Source: Leptospirillum sp.
GTDB lineage: Bacteria > Nitrospirota > Leptospirillia > Leptospirillales > Leptospirillaceae
DNA length: 30,606 nt
Assembly: GCA_027346125.1 (NCBI GenBank)
Contig: DAIEST010000069.1
Location: forward strand, 1-30,606
Direction of reading: 5' to 3'
The notes beneath the pieces are model-generated. The model saw nothing but the letters and a program-made list of their open reading frames with translations, was not told the origin of the DNA and searched no databases. Below are positions 1 through 7,589 of this stretch, in pieces; the first letter of the stretch is position 1; each line of letters opens with the position of its first letter. A program made the position numbers and the translations under genes.

Positions 1-196
1 TCCGGAGACCGGCAAGAATCGTTCTGGCTTCGTCGAGCTTGTTCTTGCGGATATCCTGGCTTGCCCGGGACAACAGGGCGGAAGGTTCTTCCGTCCCGTT
101 CGTGGCACAGGCGGAAAGGCCGGTCAGAATCAGGAGCATCACCGAAAGGAGGGTGCTCCGGGGGGTTCTGGTCATGAACGTCATTTCTGGCCGCAT
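1..196 (-). CDS. Lipoprotein, 5' part only (runs off the window)
   Basis: The N-terminal 65 codons of a secreted lipoprotein are visible; the rest lies beyond position 1. From the ATG at 196 the product has a basic start, a hydrophobic stretch (about residues 15-27) and a lipobox L-S-A-C with the lipidated cysteine near residue 30. After it comes a charged helix (residues about 40-65) of the kind seen in TPR-type lipoproteins, but too little is visible to name a family. The start at 196 has an AGGA motif seven bases upstream; ATGs at 184 and 175 are alternatives that keep the signal peptide. A strong promoter with an operator-like palindrome lies just upstream (238-274), so it is probably the first gene of a regulated unit. 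Function is unknown. Confidence 0.7.
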   Translation of the reverse strand, partial: MRPEMTFMTRTPRSTLLSVMLLILTGLSACATNGTEEPSALLSRASQDIRKNKLDEARTILAGLR

Positions 197-237
197 GGGG
201 AAATCCTGGGGTATGGGTCAAAGGGTCGCTGTCCGCA

Positions 238-270
238 CTCCGTAAATGATACAAGGTATCACTTACGGAG
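238..270. promoter_or_regulatory. Operator-like inverted repeat over the promoter
   Basis: Two 15-bp arms (238-252 and 256-270) are complementary except for one position and are separated by three bases (AAG). The palindrome covers the -10 box, the whole spacer and the edge of the -35 box of the promoter at 246-274. Such a position and dyad size fit a dimeric repressor such as a TetR-family protein; the regulator itself is not in the window. No T-run follows on either strand, so it is not a classical terminator. Confidence 0.6.
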
Positions 271-274
271 TCAA
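246..274 (-). promoter_or_regulatory. Sigma70-type promoter for the lipoprotein gene
   Basis: On the minus strand a -35 box TTGACT (269-274) and a -10 box TATCAT (246-251) are separated by exactly 17 bases. Predicted transcription starts near 239, giving a leader of about 43 nt before the ATG at 196. The gene upstream (hpnR) ends at 291, so the promoter fills the gap between them. Confidence 0.65.
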
Positions 275-290
275 TTCCGGATCGGGATGG

Positions 291-1829
291 TCAGTTTCCC
301 ATGCGGGTTTCTTCCACAAACTGTTCGGTCGTGTCGCTGATGGCTCTTCCCTCCCGCCCCCGTCCCTCATGGATATAGAGCAGCGAGGGCTTGATTTCCT
401 GTTGCGGCGGCGGGGGCGGCGACATTTCGTATCTGACCGGTTTCAAATGATCGGACAACTGCAGGTCCGGGTTGTATACGCTGTTGAACTTCCAGAGCAT
501 CTTGAGAAAGTTCGTCTGGCCGTGAAGCAGATGGCGCGCCACGATCGTCGCGGTTCCCTTGAGCGCCTGCCATCCGAGATGTTTCCTGTTGAGGATCTGC
601 TGGGTTTTGACCAGTTCCCCGTAAAACTCCGGAAGCGGCAGGGCTGTCGGCAATACGGCGTGCTGTATGTCGAAGAGCCGGTAGTCTCTTGTCTGGAGTT
701 CGCGCGACTCCGTTCGCCAGCTTTCTGTTCCGGGATAGGGCGTATTGATGCTGATGTTGACGATTTCCGGAATTTCCAGACACCAGTCCCGGACCGTCTC
801 GAAGCGTTTTCGATCCCAGCCCGGGTCCGCGATCAGGTTGATCGCCACGGTGATTCCCAGAGATCGCGCGAACTCCAGGGCTTCGAAGTTTTTGCCCAGC
901 GAGATCCGTTTCCGGTGGAGAGCAAGACCCTCGGCGTCGATCGCCTCGACGCCCAGGAACATGTACTTCATCCCCAGGCTTTTCCAGAATCTGAAGAGTT
1001 CCTTGTTGCGCAGAAGGACATCGCCCCGCGTTTCCAGATAATATTCTTTGCGGATCCCCTTCCTGAGGACGGCTTCCCCGATTTCATAGCCGTACTTGTC
1101 CTGAATGAAAGCCACATCGTCGACGATGAAAATGCCGGGTTCCCGGATGGTCTCCAGATCCTCGATGATCTTTTCCGTGCTGACTGTCCTGTAGCTTCTT
1201 CCGTAGAACGTCCACGCGCTGCAGAAGGAACAGTCCCAGGGGCAGCCCCTCGCGAATTCGATGGAAGCGCAGGGATCCAGAACCCCGATGAAGTACTTGT
1301 TCCGGTGGCGGAGAAGATCCCTGGCGGGCCGCAGGTCGTCCAGGCTTTCGACGAACATCGGCGGAGGGCCTTCTCCGTCAAGGGTCACCACTCCGGGAAC
1401 CTTGAGGATTGACTTGCGGTCCCCCTCCGCCGCCTCCAGGAGTTTCACGATTGCCGCTTCCCCTTCCCCCTTCAGGATGCAGTCGATCTCTCCCCGGGCA
1501 TGTTCGAGAAGGTCCTTCGCCACAAAGGAGGCACTGTGTCCTCCCGCAAAGAGGAAGCTTTCGGGGAGACGGGAACGGGTCAGTCTGGCCAGATCGATGA
1601 CCTCGGGAACGTTTGCCAGGTAGTTCAGGGAGAAGCCCACGGCATCGGGTTTCCAGTGTTCGAGAATCTTGAAGTAGTCCTTGTGCGACTCTACCTGGAG
1701 GTCGATCAGCCGGACTTCGTGGCCGGCACGGCGGGCTGCCTGTGCCAACAGTTCGAGCCCCAGGGGTTCCAGACGGAGGTATATTTTCGTGTACATGAGC
1801 GGGCTTGGGTGGACGGCAAGAAATTTCAT
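291..1829 (-). CDS. hpnR: Hopanoid C-3 methylase (B12-binding radical SAM protein)
   Basis: The 512-aa protein matches the HpnR family, which methylates hopanoids at C-3 using S-adenosylmethionine and a bound cobalamin. Residues 1-140 form the N-terminal B12-binding Rossmann-type domain; the start (MKFLAVHPSPLMYTKIYLRL) is the recognisable HpnR signature. The radical SAM motif CxxxCxxC is seen as C196-PWD-C200-SF-C203. The C-terminal 100 residues include a proline run (PPPPP) of unclear use. The ATG at 1829 has a strong GGAGGAGGG ribosome site. It is divergent from the RuBisCO-like gene and separated from it by 270 bp. Cobalamin genes 12-18 kb away in the same window could supply its cofactor. 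Related B12-radical SAM enzymes are the main alternative. Confidence 0.85.
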   Translation of the reverse strand: MKFLAVHPSPLMYTKIYLRLEPLGLELLAQAARRAGHEVRLIDLQVESHKDYFKILEHWKPDAVGFSLNYLANVPEVIDLARLTRSRLPESFLFAGGHSASFVAKDLLEHARGEIDCILKGEGEAAIVKLLEAAEGDRKSILKVPGVVTLDGEGPPPMFVESLDDLRPARDLLRHRNKYFIGVLDPCASIEFARGCPWDCSFCSAWTFYGRSYRTVSTEKIIEDLETIREPGIFIVDDVAFIQDKYGYEIGEAVLRKGIRKEYYLETRGDVLLRNKELFRFWKSLGMKYMFLGVEAIDAEGLALHRKRISLGKNFEALEFARSLGITVAINLIADPGWDRKRFETVRDWCLEIPEIVNISINTPYPGTESWRTESRELQTRDYRLFDIQHAVLPTALPLPEFYGELVKTQQILNRKHLGWQALKGTATIVARHLLHGQTNFLKMLWKFNSVYNPDLQLSDHLKPVRYEMSPPPPPQQEIKPSLLYIHEGRGREGRAISDTTEQFVEETRMGN

Positions 1830-1893
1830 GGGTTCCCTCCTCCGAACAGGAATGGATTCAGGTTGAGCGCGCGGAATGGAGTATGCGTTCCGG

Positions 1894-1913
1894 AAAACCG
1901 TCCCCGGTTTTTT
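1894..1913. other. Small AT-tailed hairpin in the hpnR / RuBisCO-like gap
   Basis: A 7-bp perfect stem (AAAACCG 1894-1900, CGGTTTT 1905-1911) with a 4-base loop is followed by Ts on the plus strand, giving a run of six Ts at 1908-1913. It resembles a weak intrinsic terminator, yet no plus-strand gene ends before it. On the minus strand it would sit in the hpnR leader. The rest of the 270-bp gap (1830-2099) must hold both divergent promoters, but no convincing -35/-10 pair was found. Confidence 0.3.
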
Positions 1914-2099
1914 GTCCCCTCATCAAATTAGAGCATGAAACGGCCATGGAATCATGATACCCAAATCACGGATCCGGAGTTTCGATCGGGTCGACTTGGC
2001 AAATCTTCTCCGGTTTGTTCATGATACGGACGCATACTTAATGTGTTGAGGGTTTTTCCCGGTCGGATCCACCGTTCAAATCGCTAAGGAGAAACTGAT

Positions 2100-3278
2100 A
2101 TGGCACAGGAAATCATTCGGGCTACCTATACCATCACCGCTTCCGATATCCCGAAAGCCGCGGCTTTGATCGCCCGCGAGATGAGTCTCGGGGTCAAGAA
2201 GACCCATTACGAAAACCAGTCCACGAAGGGATTCGAAGCCCGGGTGGAAGGTGTTTCTGACCGTTCCAGAAAGGCGGTGCTGACGATCGATGTCCCCTGC
2301 CAGAATATCTCTTCCGTGTATGGCCTCCTCCTTTCCATCGCGGGAGAAATCAGTTGCCTGAACGTCCTGAAGACGATCGAACTGACGGATTTTTCCCCTC
2401 CGGACCCGATGGCGGACCGTTTGCCGGGCCCCGGTTTCGGCGCGGAAGGGATCCGCAGGGCCCGGGGAGGCGTTTCGCGGCCTCTTTTCATCACGGTGAT
2501 CAAGCCCTCCCAGGGTCTTTCTCCCGTGGAGTATTCGAAGATCGCCTATGACAGCATGGTGGGTGGAATGGACGTCGTGAAATCGGACGAGCTTCTCCAG
2601 GAGCCGTTCGAACGGTACGTCGAGCGTCTTGAGAAGACACTGGAGGCGGCAAAACGGGCCGAAGAGGAAACCGGGGAACCCAAATGGGTCATGATGCATA
2701 CCGTGGACTCCCCGTCCCGGATGCGGGAGCGGTTCATCGAAGGCGCCCGGCTGGGATCCCGGATCGCCATGCTGTCTCCCGCCGCTTCCGGCTTTCCGAT
2801 GCTCGAAGAGCTCGCCCGGCTTGAAAAAGCGCCGATCATGGCTCATATGGCCATGTCCGGATGGCTCTGGCACCAGGACGGAATGTCTGTCCGCTCCTGG
2901 GCGAAATTCATGCGTCTTGCCGGCGCGGACATCATTCTTTACCCCGCGCTCCAGGGAACACTGAAAGCCCGACGTTCCGAACTGTCGGCAGTGAAGGAAG
3001 CCTGCGATGCGCCGATGGGGAAGGCCAGACGAAGTCTGATCGCCGTCGGAGGCGGAATGCATGCCGGGACGATGCCCGTTCACGCCAAAATGTTCGGTCC
3101 GGAGTTTGCCTATCTGTGCGGGGGCGGCGTCTGCGCCCATCCGGGAGGGGCCCGATCCGGCGGGAAATCGATCCGGCAGGCCTGGGAAGCGATTGAGGAA
3201 GGGATCCCGCTCGAGAAGTACCGGAAAACGCACAAGGAACTCGATCAGTCTCTGGATGCGTTCCGCACCTATGTCTGA
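2100..3278 (+). CDS. RuBisCO-like protein (form IV)
   Basis: The 392-aa protein has the RuBisCO large-subunit fold: an N-terminal alpha/beta domain (about 1-125) and a TIM barrel. In the barrel K135 (KPSQGL) corresponds to K175 of spinach RuBisCO, and K161-S-D163-E164 to the carbamylated K201 and Mg ligands D203/E204. H249 matches H294, but the following arginine is M250. The loop 6 lysine (K334) and H327 have no counterparts (DIILYPALQGTLK), and the SGG phosphate motif reads V-G-G-G (316-319). These losses exclude normal CO2 fixation; an enolase- or isomerase-type reaction on a sugar-phosphate-like or sulfur compound is likely, by analogy with other RLPs. The acid-mine clade (IV-AMC) is the probable subgroup, from memory. 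The ATG has an AAGGAG site. It stands alone, convergent with the next gene. Confidence 0.88.
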   Translation: MAQEIIRATYTITASDIPKAAALIAREMSLGVKKTHYENQSTKGFEARVEGVSDRSRKAVLTIDVPCQNISSVYGLLLSIAGEISCLNVLKTIELTDFSPPDPMADRLPGPGFGAEGIRRARGGVSRPLFITVIKPSQGLSPVEYSKIAYDSMVGGMDVVKSDELLQEPFERYVERLEKTLEAAKRAEEETGEPKWVMMHTVDSPSRMRERFIEGARLGSRIAMLSPAASGFPMLEELARLEKAPIMAHMAMSGWLWHQDGMSVRSWAKFMRLAGADIILYPALQGTLKARRSELSAVKEACDAPMGKARRSLIAVGGGMHAGTMPVHAKMFGPEFAYLCGGGVCAHPGGARSGGKSIRQAWEAIEEGIPLEKYRKTHKELDQSLDAFRTYV

Positions 3279-3302
3279 ACAGGAGAGCGGGACTGCCCTT
3301 CA

Positions 3303-4139
3303 TTATTTCAGGCGTTCGAGGGTTTCCAGGGCGATTCCTGACGATTCGAGATCGGGTACGGCTCCCGGACGGGGACCGTACCCCCCGTGTCTTGTCCGGC
3401 ATTCGTCCACAAAATTCCGGACGGCTTCCGGGTAGCGGGTCGGGAGCCCTCCGGTTTCCGATATCCGTGTCCCCCACCAGACCGTTTCCAGTGTCGCCAT
3501 CCGGCTGTCCGGGGTCAACCTGAACCCTGTGACCGGATCCTGAAAAGCCTCCCACTGCGTTTGGAGGAACTGCTCCGTTGCGATTTCCAGAAGGCGGAGC
3601 GATTCGAGCGTGTGGCCGAGACCCGGCAGATCGGAGGGCTTCCGGATCAGGGATGGCATCCTGTCTTCCAGAAATGACCGGATCCGTTTCCGTCCGTCCG
3701 GACTTTTTCCGATCCCGGCGGTTTCAAGCCGGAGCCAGAGGTGGCATTCCTTGAGACGACCTTCTTCTTCGAAAAAAGAGCGGTCCGGCGGAAAAAGCCG
3801 TTCAGCCGCATCGTCGAGAAAGGAGGACAGGTCCGGGAGAGTGCCTTCGAGGGCGATGAACGACCTGATCAGATGGAAGACGCATTCGATATCTCCCTCT
3901 TCCCGGGTTTTTTTCGAAATCGATCGAAGCCAGGCCAGCGTTGTGTCGGGTTCCGACGGAGGACGCTGGAGCAACCGGAAAATCCGGATCGCCCAATCGG
4001 TATCCTTGACGGATGGAACTCCGATGTCTTCAGAGAGAATGGACGAGTAGGCGCCGTTTTTCATGCGCCGGCTCCGGACGTATTGCTCCGGCCCGGGAGC
4101 TTCGGGAGAAACCGTTCGTTTCGGATGCCGCTCGCCCAT
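3303..4139 (-). CDS. Hypothetical protein, prenyltransferase/terpene-cyclase-repeat-like C-terminus
   Basis: A protein of about 278 aa that I do not recognise as a named family. It is largely helical and charged, has no signal peptide or membrane segment, and its end has the pattern GGLPTRYPEAV...RHGGYGP-PG-PDLESSGIALETL. That is reminiscent of the QW/PFT-type repeats of prenyltransferases and terpenoid cyclases, where GG(Y/F)xxxPG precedes a helix; the upstream segment (Q-W-E-A-F-QDPVTGFRLTPD) could be a second copy. The ATG at 4139 has a GAGGAAG site; ATG 4064 (with GGAG) and GTG 4190 are alternatives. It lies 56 bp after the DUF202 gene on the same strand. Function is unknown; the repeat match is only suggestive. 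Confidence 0.65.
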   Translation of the reverse strand: MGERHPKRTVSPEAPGPEQYVRSRRMKNGAYSSILSEDIGVPSVKDTDWAIRIFRLLQRPPSEPDTTLAWLRSISKKTREEGDIECVFHLIRSFIALEGTLPDLSSFLDDAAERLFPPDRSFFEEEGRLKECHLWLRLETAGIGKSPDGRKRIRSFLEDRMPSLIRKPSDLPGLGHTLESLRLLEIATEQFLQTQWEAFQDPVTGFRLTPDSRMATLETVWWGTRISETGGLPTRYPEAVRNFVDECRTRHGGYGPRPGAVPDLESSGIALETLERLK

Positions 4140-4195
4140 TTCAGGACTTCCTCTCCTGTTCCTGCCGATGATCCCCGGGATTTTCGGCACAGTGT

Positions 4196-4540
4196 CTACC
4201 GGAAAGAGTCTTCTGTCCCTTGCCCGATTCTTCCCGTCTTTTTTTTGTGATCCAGCAGTTCCATGTAAACTCCATGCATGTGGATGAAGTCCCGGATGCC
4301 GTAGATCATGATGGCCAGAGCCACAAGAAGGGCCAGGAACCCGGCAATCTGGTAGACGTCGAAATGGGTCTGGTGAAAGAACCGGATGAGGGCCAGTCCG
4401 GCGATCAAAAGGCCGACAGCGGTCCGGACATAGGCGAGAAGGGTCCGTTCGTTGGCCATGATTGTCCGGTCAACGGCAAGATAGTCCGCGATTCCCATGG
4501 ATTGTTCCGTTTCCTTTTCTCCATACCGGACTCTCCTCAT
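4196..4540 (-). CDS. DUF202 (YidH-type) small membrane protein
   Basis: The 114-aa protein carries the DUF202 signature DYLAVDRTIMANERTLLAYVRTA followed by two hydrophobic segments (about residues 40-56 and 66-85) and a basic tail. Proteins of this family are small inner-membrane proteins with no firmly known function; in fungi relatives belong to the VTC polyphosphate machinery. The ATG at 4540 has an ideal AAAGGAG site. It follows pstS by 55 bp on the same strand, so the two may be co-transcribed. A phosphate-related role is only inference from that neighbour and from the VTC relation. Confidence 0.85.
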   Translation of the reverse strand: MRRVRYGEKETEQSMGIADYLAVDRTIMANERTLLAYVRTAVGLLIAGLALIRFFHQTHFDVYQIAGFLALLVALAIMIYGIRDFIHMHGVYMELLDHKKKTGRIGQGTEDSFR

Positions 4541-4595
4541 GAATGCTCCTTTCTGCGTTTCCTGGGCGGGATTTGTCGTGGACTGTCCGTCTCCG

Positions 4596-5717
4596 CTATC
4601 CGGGGGACACCTCCTGGAAGCTGTTTCCTTCGAGAAGCCTTCCGATAATGCGCGACAGGACCTTTTGGGATCGTGGATAGGGAAGGGACGCGAATCCGTT
4701 CCGGACGGTGTATGCGGGGTCCTGTCCGGGGCCCAGAATCCACAGCAGAAACTTCCTGATGCTGCCCATCGTTTGCCCGTCGATGTTGGTATCGATCAGG
4801 CAATACTCGAAGTTGGCATCGGGATATGCCTCCTTGCCGGAGATGTTCCAGACGATCGACCGGTCGAACCCGTAGGGAAAGTCCGGCCTGACAAAGGCGG
4901 ACAGGGCGGCATTCTGCAAGGTCCGGGGCGAGGGGATCACAAAGAAGCCGTCCCTGTTTTCAAGGGCCATGGAAGGAAGATGGGCTTTGTCGGCCCATGA
5001 GAGTCCCGCATAACCGACCGCTCCCGGTGTGTTCCGGACCGACCGCACGATTTCCTCGCTCCCCCTGACGCCGAGACCGGATATCCCTTTTGGATTCTTC
5101 TTCCGGCCGACCGTGTCGGACCACTTGCGCGAAGTCCGGGACAGGTAGTCTGTCAGGACAAATGTGGTGCCCGACGGGTCGGAGCGGTGGATGGGCCTGA
5201 TGGCAAGATGGGGAAGGCCGATTCCCGGGTTCAGGGTTTTCAGGGACGGATCGTCCCAGTATCTGATGACCCCCAGGAAAATGTCGGCGAGGGTGGGTCC
5301 GTCGATGTTCAGGGGCTCTTTGGACGGGAGTCCGGGGATGTTGTAGAGGATCTGGGCATCTCCGACGGCGACCGGGACGGCGATGAGATTCGGGTATTTC
5401 CTGCGGAGATTTGTGGTGAGATAGGCATCCGATACACCGATCGAGACGTTTCCTCTTCCGGCGTTCCGGATGCCGGCTCCGGAACCGTCGCTCTTCATTT
5501 CAAGATGGATGGAAGAATGACTTTTTTCATAGGCGCGGATCCACGTTTTCGCGAGAGGCGCCATCATGGTGGATCCGGAGAGCGTGAGCGTGTCGGTGGA
5601 GCGGCCGATGGGGGGAGATAGAAAAAAGACAAAAAATCCCGAGAGGATCCCCGCCAGACAAATTGCCAGTTTGGGCCTTCCGTTTGTTTGCGATGGATTT
5701 CCCAGCCGATTGGCCAT
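4596..5717 (-). CDS. pstS: Phosphate-binding periplasmic protein, PstS family
   Basis: The 373-aa protein begins with a basic segment and a hydrophobic helix (about residues 16-36) that should be a signal peptide or membrane anchor. The mature part shows the PstS phosphate-site motifs: L-SGSTMM-P (near 47-53), SDGSGAGI (near 76-83) and RSDPSGTTF (near 179-187). It would bind orthophosphate in the periplasm. The usual partners pstC, pstA, pstB and phoU are not adjacent, so it serves a transporter encoded elsewhere or acts as a sensor or scavenger. The ATG at 5717 has an AAGGA site six bases away. No clear Pho box was seen. Binding of another oxyanion, such as molybdate or arsenate, cannot be excluded. 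Confidence 0.88.
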   Translation of the reverse strand: MANRLGNPSQTNGRPKLAICLAGILSGFFVFFLSPPIGRSTDTLTLSGSTMMAPLAKTWIRAYEKSHSSIHLEMKSDGSGAGIRNAGRGNVSIGVSDAYLTTNLRRKYPNLIAVPVAVGDAQILYNIPGLPSKEPLNIDGPTLADIFLGVIRYWDDPSLKTLNPGIGLPHLAIRPIHRSDPSGTTFVLTDYLSRTSRKWSDTVGRKKNPKGISGLGVRGSEEIVRSVRNTPGAVGYAGLSWADKAHLPSMALENRDGFFVIPSPRTLQNAALSAFVRPDFPYGFDRSIVWNISGKEAYPDANFEYCLIDTNIDGQTMGSIRKFLLWILGPGQDPAYTVRNGFASLPYPRSQKVLSRIIGRLLEGNSFQEVSPG

Positions 5718-5785
5718 TCTTCTTCCTTTCCCGTTCAGATCATGGTGGACAGGCGCCTGGATCAGGAAGGGACAAATCTCTCCGA

Positions 5786-5814
5786 ATCATCCCAGCACAG
5801 AGAGAACATTGCAA
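5786..5814 (-). promoter_or_regulatory. Possible promoter for pstS
   Basis: On the minus strand TTGCAA (5809-5814) and GATGAT (5786-5791) are spaced by 17 bases, each matching four of six consensus positions. The site lies about 70 bp upstream of the pstS start, in the gap after the EamA gene. No phosphate-regulon repeat overlaps it. Confidence 0.3.
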
Positions 5815-5858
5815 GACTGCACGGATTTCAGGGGCGGTCTCACGACTGGCAGGGGACA

Positions 5859-6812
5859 TCATCTTTTAAATTGATCCGGCTCTTTTTTGCCCGTTGCCCG
5901 GAAGATCCGGTTCGGGGGAAGAGCGAAGTCCTGGAGAAAGAGGATGGCCACGAGGAGAACCCCGGCTGCGATCAGAAAACGGGAAGTCAATGGCTCCCCG
6001 AGGAAAATGATCGAAAGCATTGCTCCAAGAAAGGGAGAGAGTCCAAACCAGGCGCCGGTGCGGGAAACTCCCAGGATCCGGATGGAGCGGAGGAAGAACA
6101 CGAGACTCAGTCCATAACCCAGCGCGCCTACCCCGAGGGCTGTGAGGACAATCGTCGCGGAATGCCGGGAGGGCTCGAACCTCCAGGCAAGAGGCAGAAG
6201 AATCAGCGAGGACCCGATCCCCTTCCAGAGAGTCAGCACCAGCGGATTGATCCCGGTCAGAAATCTCAGGAGATTGGTGTCCAGTGCCCACAGGAACGCG
6301 GCCGACAGGAACAGGAACGCTCCGCTCAACCCATTCCCCGCTTCCTGGAGGGAAATAATCCCGCAACCCAGGGATCCCAGGGAAACCCCGACGAGAAGTT
6401 TCCTGGTCATCGTCTCCCGGAAGAGAAAGTGAGCGATGATGACGGTAAAGACCGCTTCGGCATTCAGGAGGAGACTGCCCCGGGAAGCCGGGAACCGGGT
6501 GAGCCCCACGATCAGGAAAATCGGGGCGATGGCGCCTCCGATCAGTATCGAGGCGGCCAGGGAAAGTTTTTCGGTCCTGTTCAGCGTGGCGAAAGAGAGA
6601 AATTCCCGGGGGGAGCGGGGTCCCATCCCGAGGCCGGGAAAGAAACCGGGCAGGATTCCCAGGATTGAGCCCGCATAAAAGAAACCGGCGAGCCAGAGCG
6701 GAGAAACCGTCTGTGCCAGAGGTTTTGAGAGCGGGGTCGACAGGCCGAACAGAAAAGCTGCGGCGAGAGCCCATCTCAGGGGTTTCTTTTCCGCCGGCCC
6801 GGGGGGACTCAC
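5859..6812 (-). CDS. EamA/DMT-family transporter
   Basis: A 317-aa integral membrane protein with about ten hydrophobic segments arranged as two tandem five-helix halves, the pattern of the drug/metabolite transporter superfamily. The half boundaries show typical EamA motifs: SLLLNAEAVFTVIIAHFLFRETMT ends the first half (about 113-136) and a Gly-rich FGLSPFLGAMLSIIFLGEPLT the second (about 255-276). Substrate cannot be told from sequence; relatives export amino acids, nucleotides or drugs. The GTG start at 6812 overlaps the stop of the preceding phosphodiesterase gene (GTGA), indicating translational coupling; GAGGA lies six bases upstream. Confidence 0.88.
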   Translation of the reverse strand: MSPPGPAEKKPLRWALAAAFLFGLSTPLSKPLAQTVSPLWLAGFFYAGSILGILPGFFPGLGMGPRSPREFLSFATLNRTEKLSLAASILIGGAIAPIFLIVGLTRFPASRGSLLLNAEAVFTVIIAHFLFRETMTRKLLVGVSLGSLGCGIISLQEAGNGLSGAFLFLSAAFLWALDTNLLRFLTGINPLVLTLWKGIGSSLILLPLAWRFEPSRHSATIVLTALGVGALGYGLSLVFFLRSIRILGVSRTGAWFGLSPFLGAMLSIIFLGEPLTSRFLIAAGVLLVAILFLQDFALPPNRIFRATGKKEPDQFKR

Positions 6813-7423
6813 CTCCCGTCCTCGGGGAAGGGGTGATCCGCCAGAGTCTGGTAACGATCTTCTGTCCGGGATGGGGACGGAACGCTCTTGTAAAGCCTGA
6901 CCCCTTTCCAGAGCGGAGGATGTTGCCGGAAGAGCGCGCGGAGGGACTCCGAGAGGGATTCAAGGGCCTGGGGATCCAGTCGGGCATTTCTGGCGAGCGT
7001 GAGATGGGGCCAGAATGGCCGGAACTGCTCCATGGGAAGAAGTGTTCCCGAGAGCGTTCTGGAGGTCTCTTCCGCTTTCATCCAGAACGGAACCGTCCGG
7101 TCGAACGTGATGGCCAGAAGACGCCGGTCCCGTCTCCAGTGAATTTCAGCGGTCTGGCGGCGATGGTCGGGGACGAGAGGGGAAAGCGCCTCTTGCAGTA
7201 TTCTGGCGGAATCTTTCCAGAGGGCAAAGGTTTTTTCCTCCTGCTCTCCTCCGAACAGAATCGTGAGATGGAGATCGTGCGGGTTCATCCAGGTTCCTTG
7301 AATGGCTTCTGTGCGGGTTTGCCTCAACGAAACAAATTGCAGGGCTGTTTCCGGGTACAGGTAAAGACCCAGAAAGACCCGGGAAGCGGGAGAGGATCCC
7401 GGACGGTTGTCGGTCGACGGCAT
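6809..7423 (-). CDS. thpR: RNA 2',3'-cyclic phosphodiesterase (2H / LigT-type)
   Basis: The protein of about 204 aa has the two H-x-T-x motifs of the 2H phosphoesterase superfamily: H52-L-T54-I and H140-L-T142-L, separated by a typical 88 residues. Family members hydrolyse 2',3'-cyclic phosphates to 2'-phosphates in RNA ends and were first seen as 2'-5' RNA ligases. The start is uncertain: ATG 7423 has AGAAGG close by, and ATG 7444 lacks a ribosome site but adds seven residues. It is coupled to the EamA gene by a 4-bp overlap; a functional link between the two is not evident. Confidence 0.85.
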   Translation of the reverse strand: MPSTDNRPGSSPASRVFLGLYLYPETALQFVSLRQTRTEAIQGTWMNPHDLHLTILFGGEQEEKTFALWKDSARILQEALSPLVPDHRRQTAEIHWRRDRRLLAITFDRTVPFWMKAEETSRTLSGTLLPMEQFRPFWPHLTLARNARLDPQALESLSESLRALFRQHPPLWKGVRLYKSVPSPSRTEDRYQTLADHPFPEDGR

Positions 7424-7589
7424 TGTCCTTCTTTCGTCCTCCATTCTGGCACAGTTCGATCCGGGAGGCCTCCGGCCGGGCCCGGGCTGTCGGAAACGGA
7501 TGGCAGGATCCTTGACAGATTGTTTTCAGACCGAAGCGGTGGGGTCTTCAAGAGGACAGTCCGGATGGAGGTTCTCCAATGAATAGGGA

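Noticed and set aside
246..1412. Long plus-strand ORF of 388 codons opposite hpnR
   Set aside because: It lies antisense to hpnR, whose protein is recognisable over its whole length; the plus product matches nothing and is a GC-frame shadow.
2076..3233. Minus-strand ORF of 385 codons opposite the RuBisCO-like gene
   Set aside because: It mirrors the RuBisCO-like frame, has a low-complexity Arg/Gly/His-rich product and no family motif.
5688..6668. Plus-strand ORF of 326 codons rich in Gln, Glu, Gly and Arg opposite the EamA gene
   Set aside because: Composition is that of an antisense reading of membrane-protein codons; the minus frame has ten clear membrane segments.
7424..7589. TTGACA at 7513-7518 as a plus-strand promoter
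   Set aside because: No -10 box is found at the right distance and no plus-strand gene follows.
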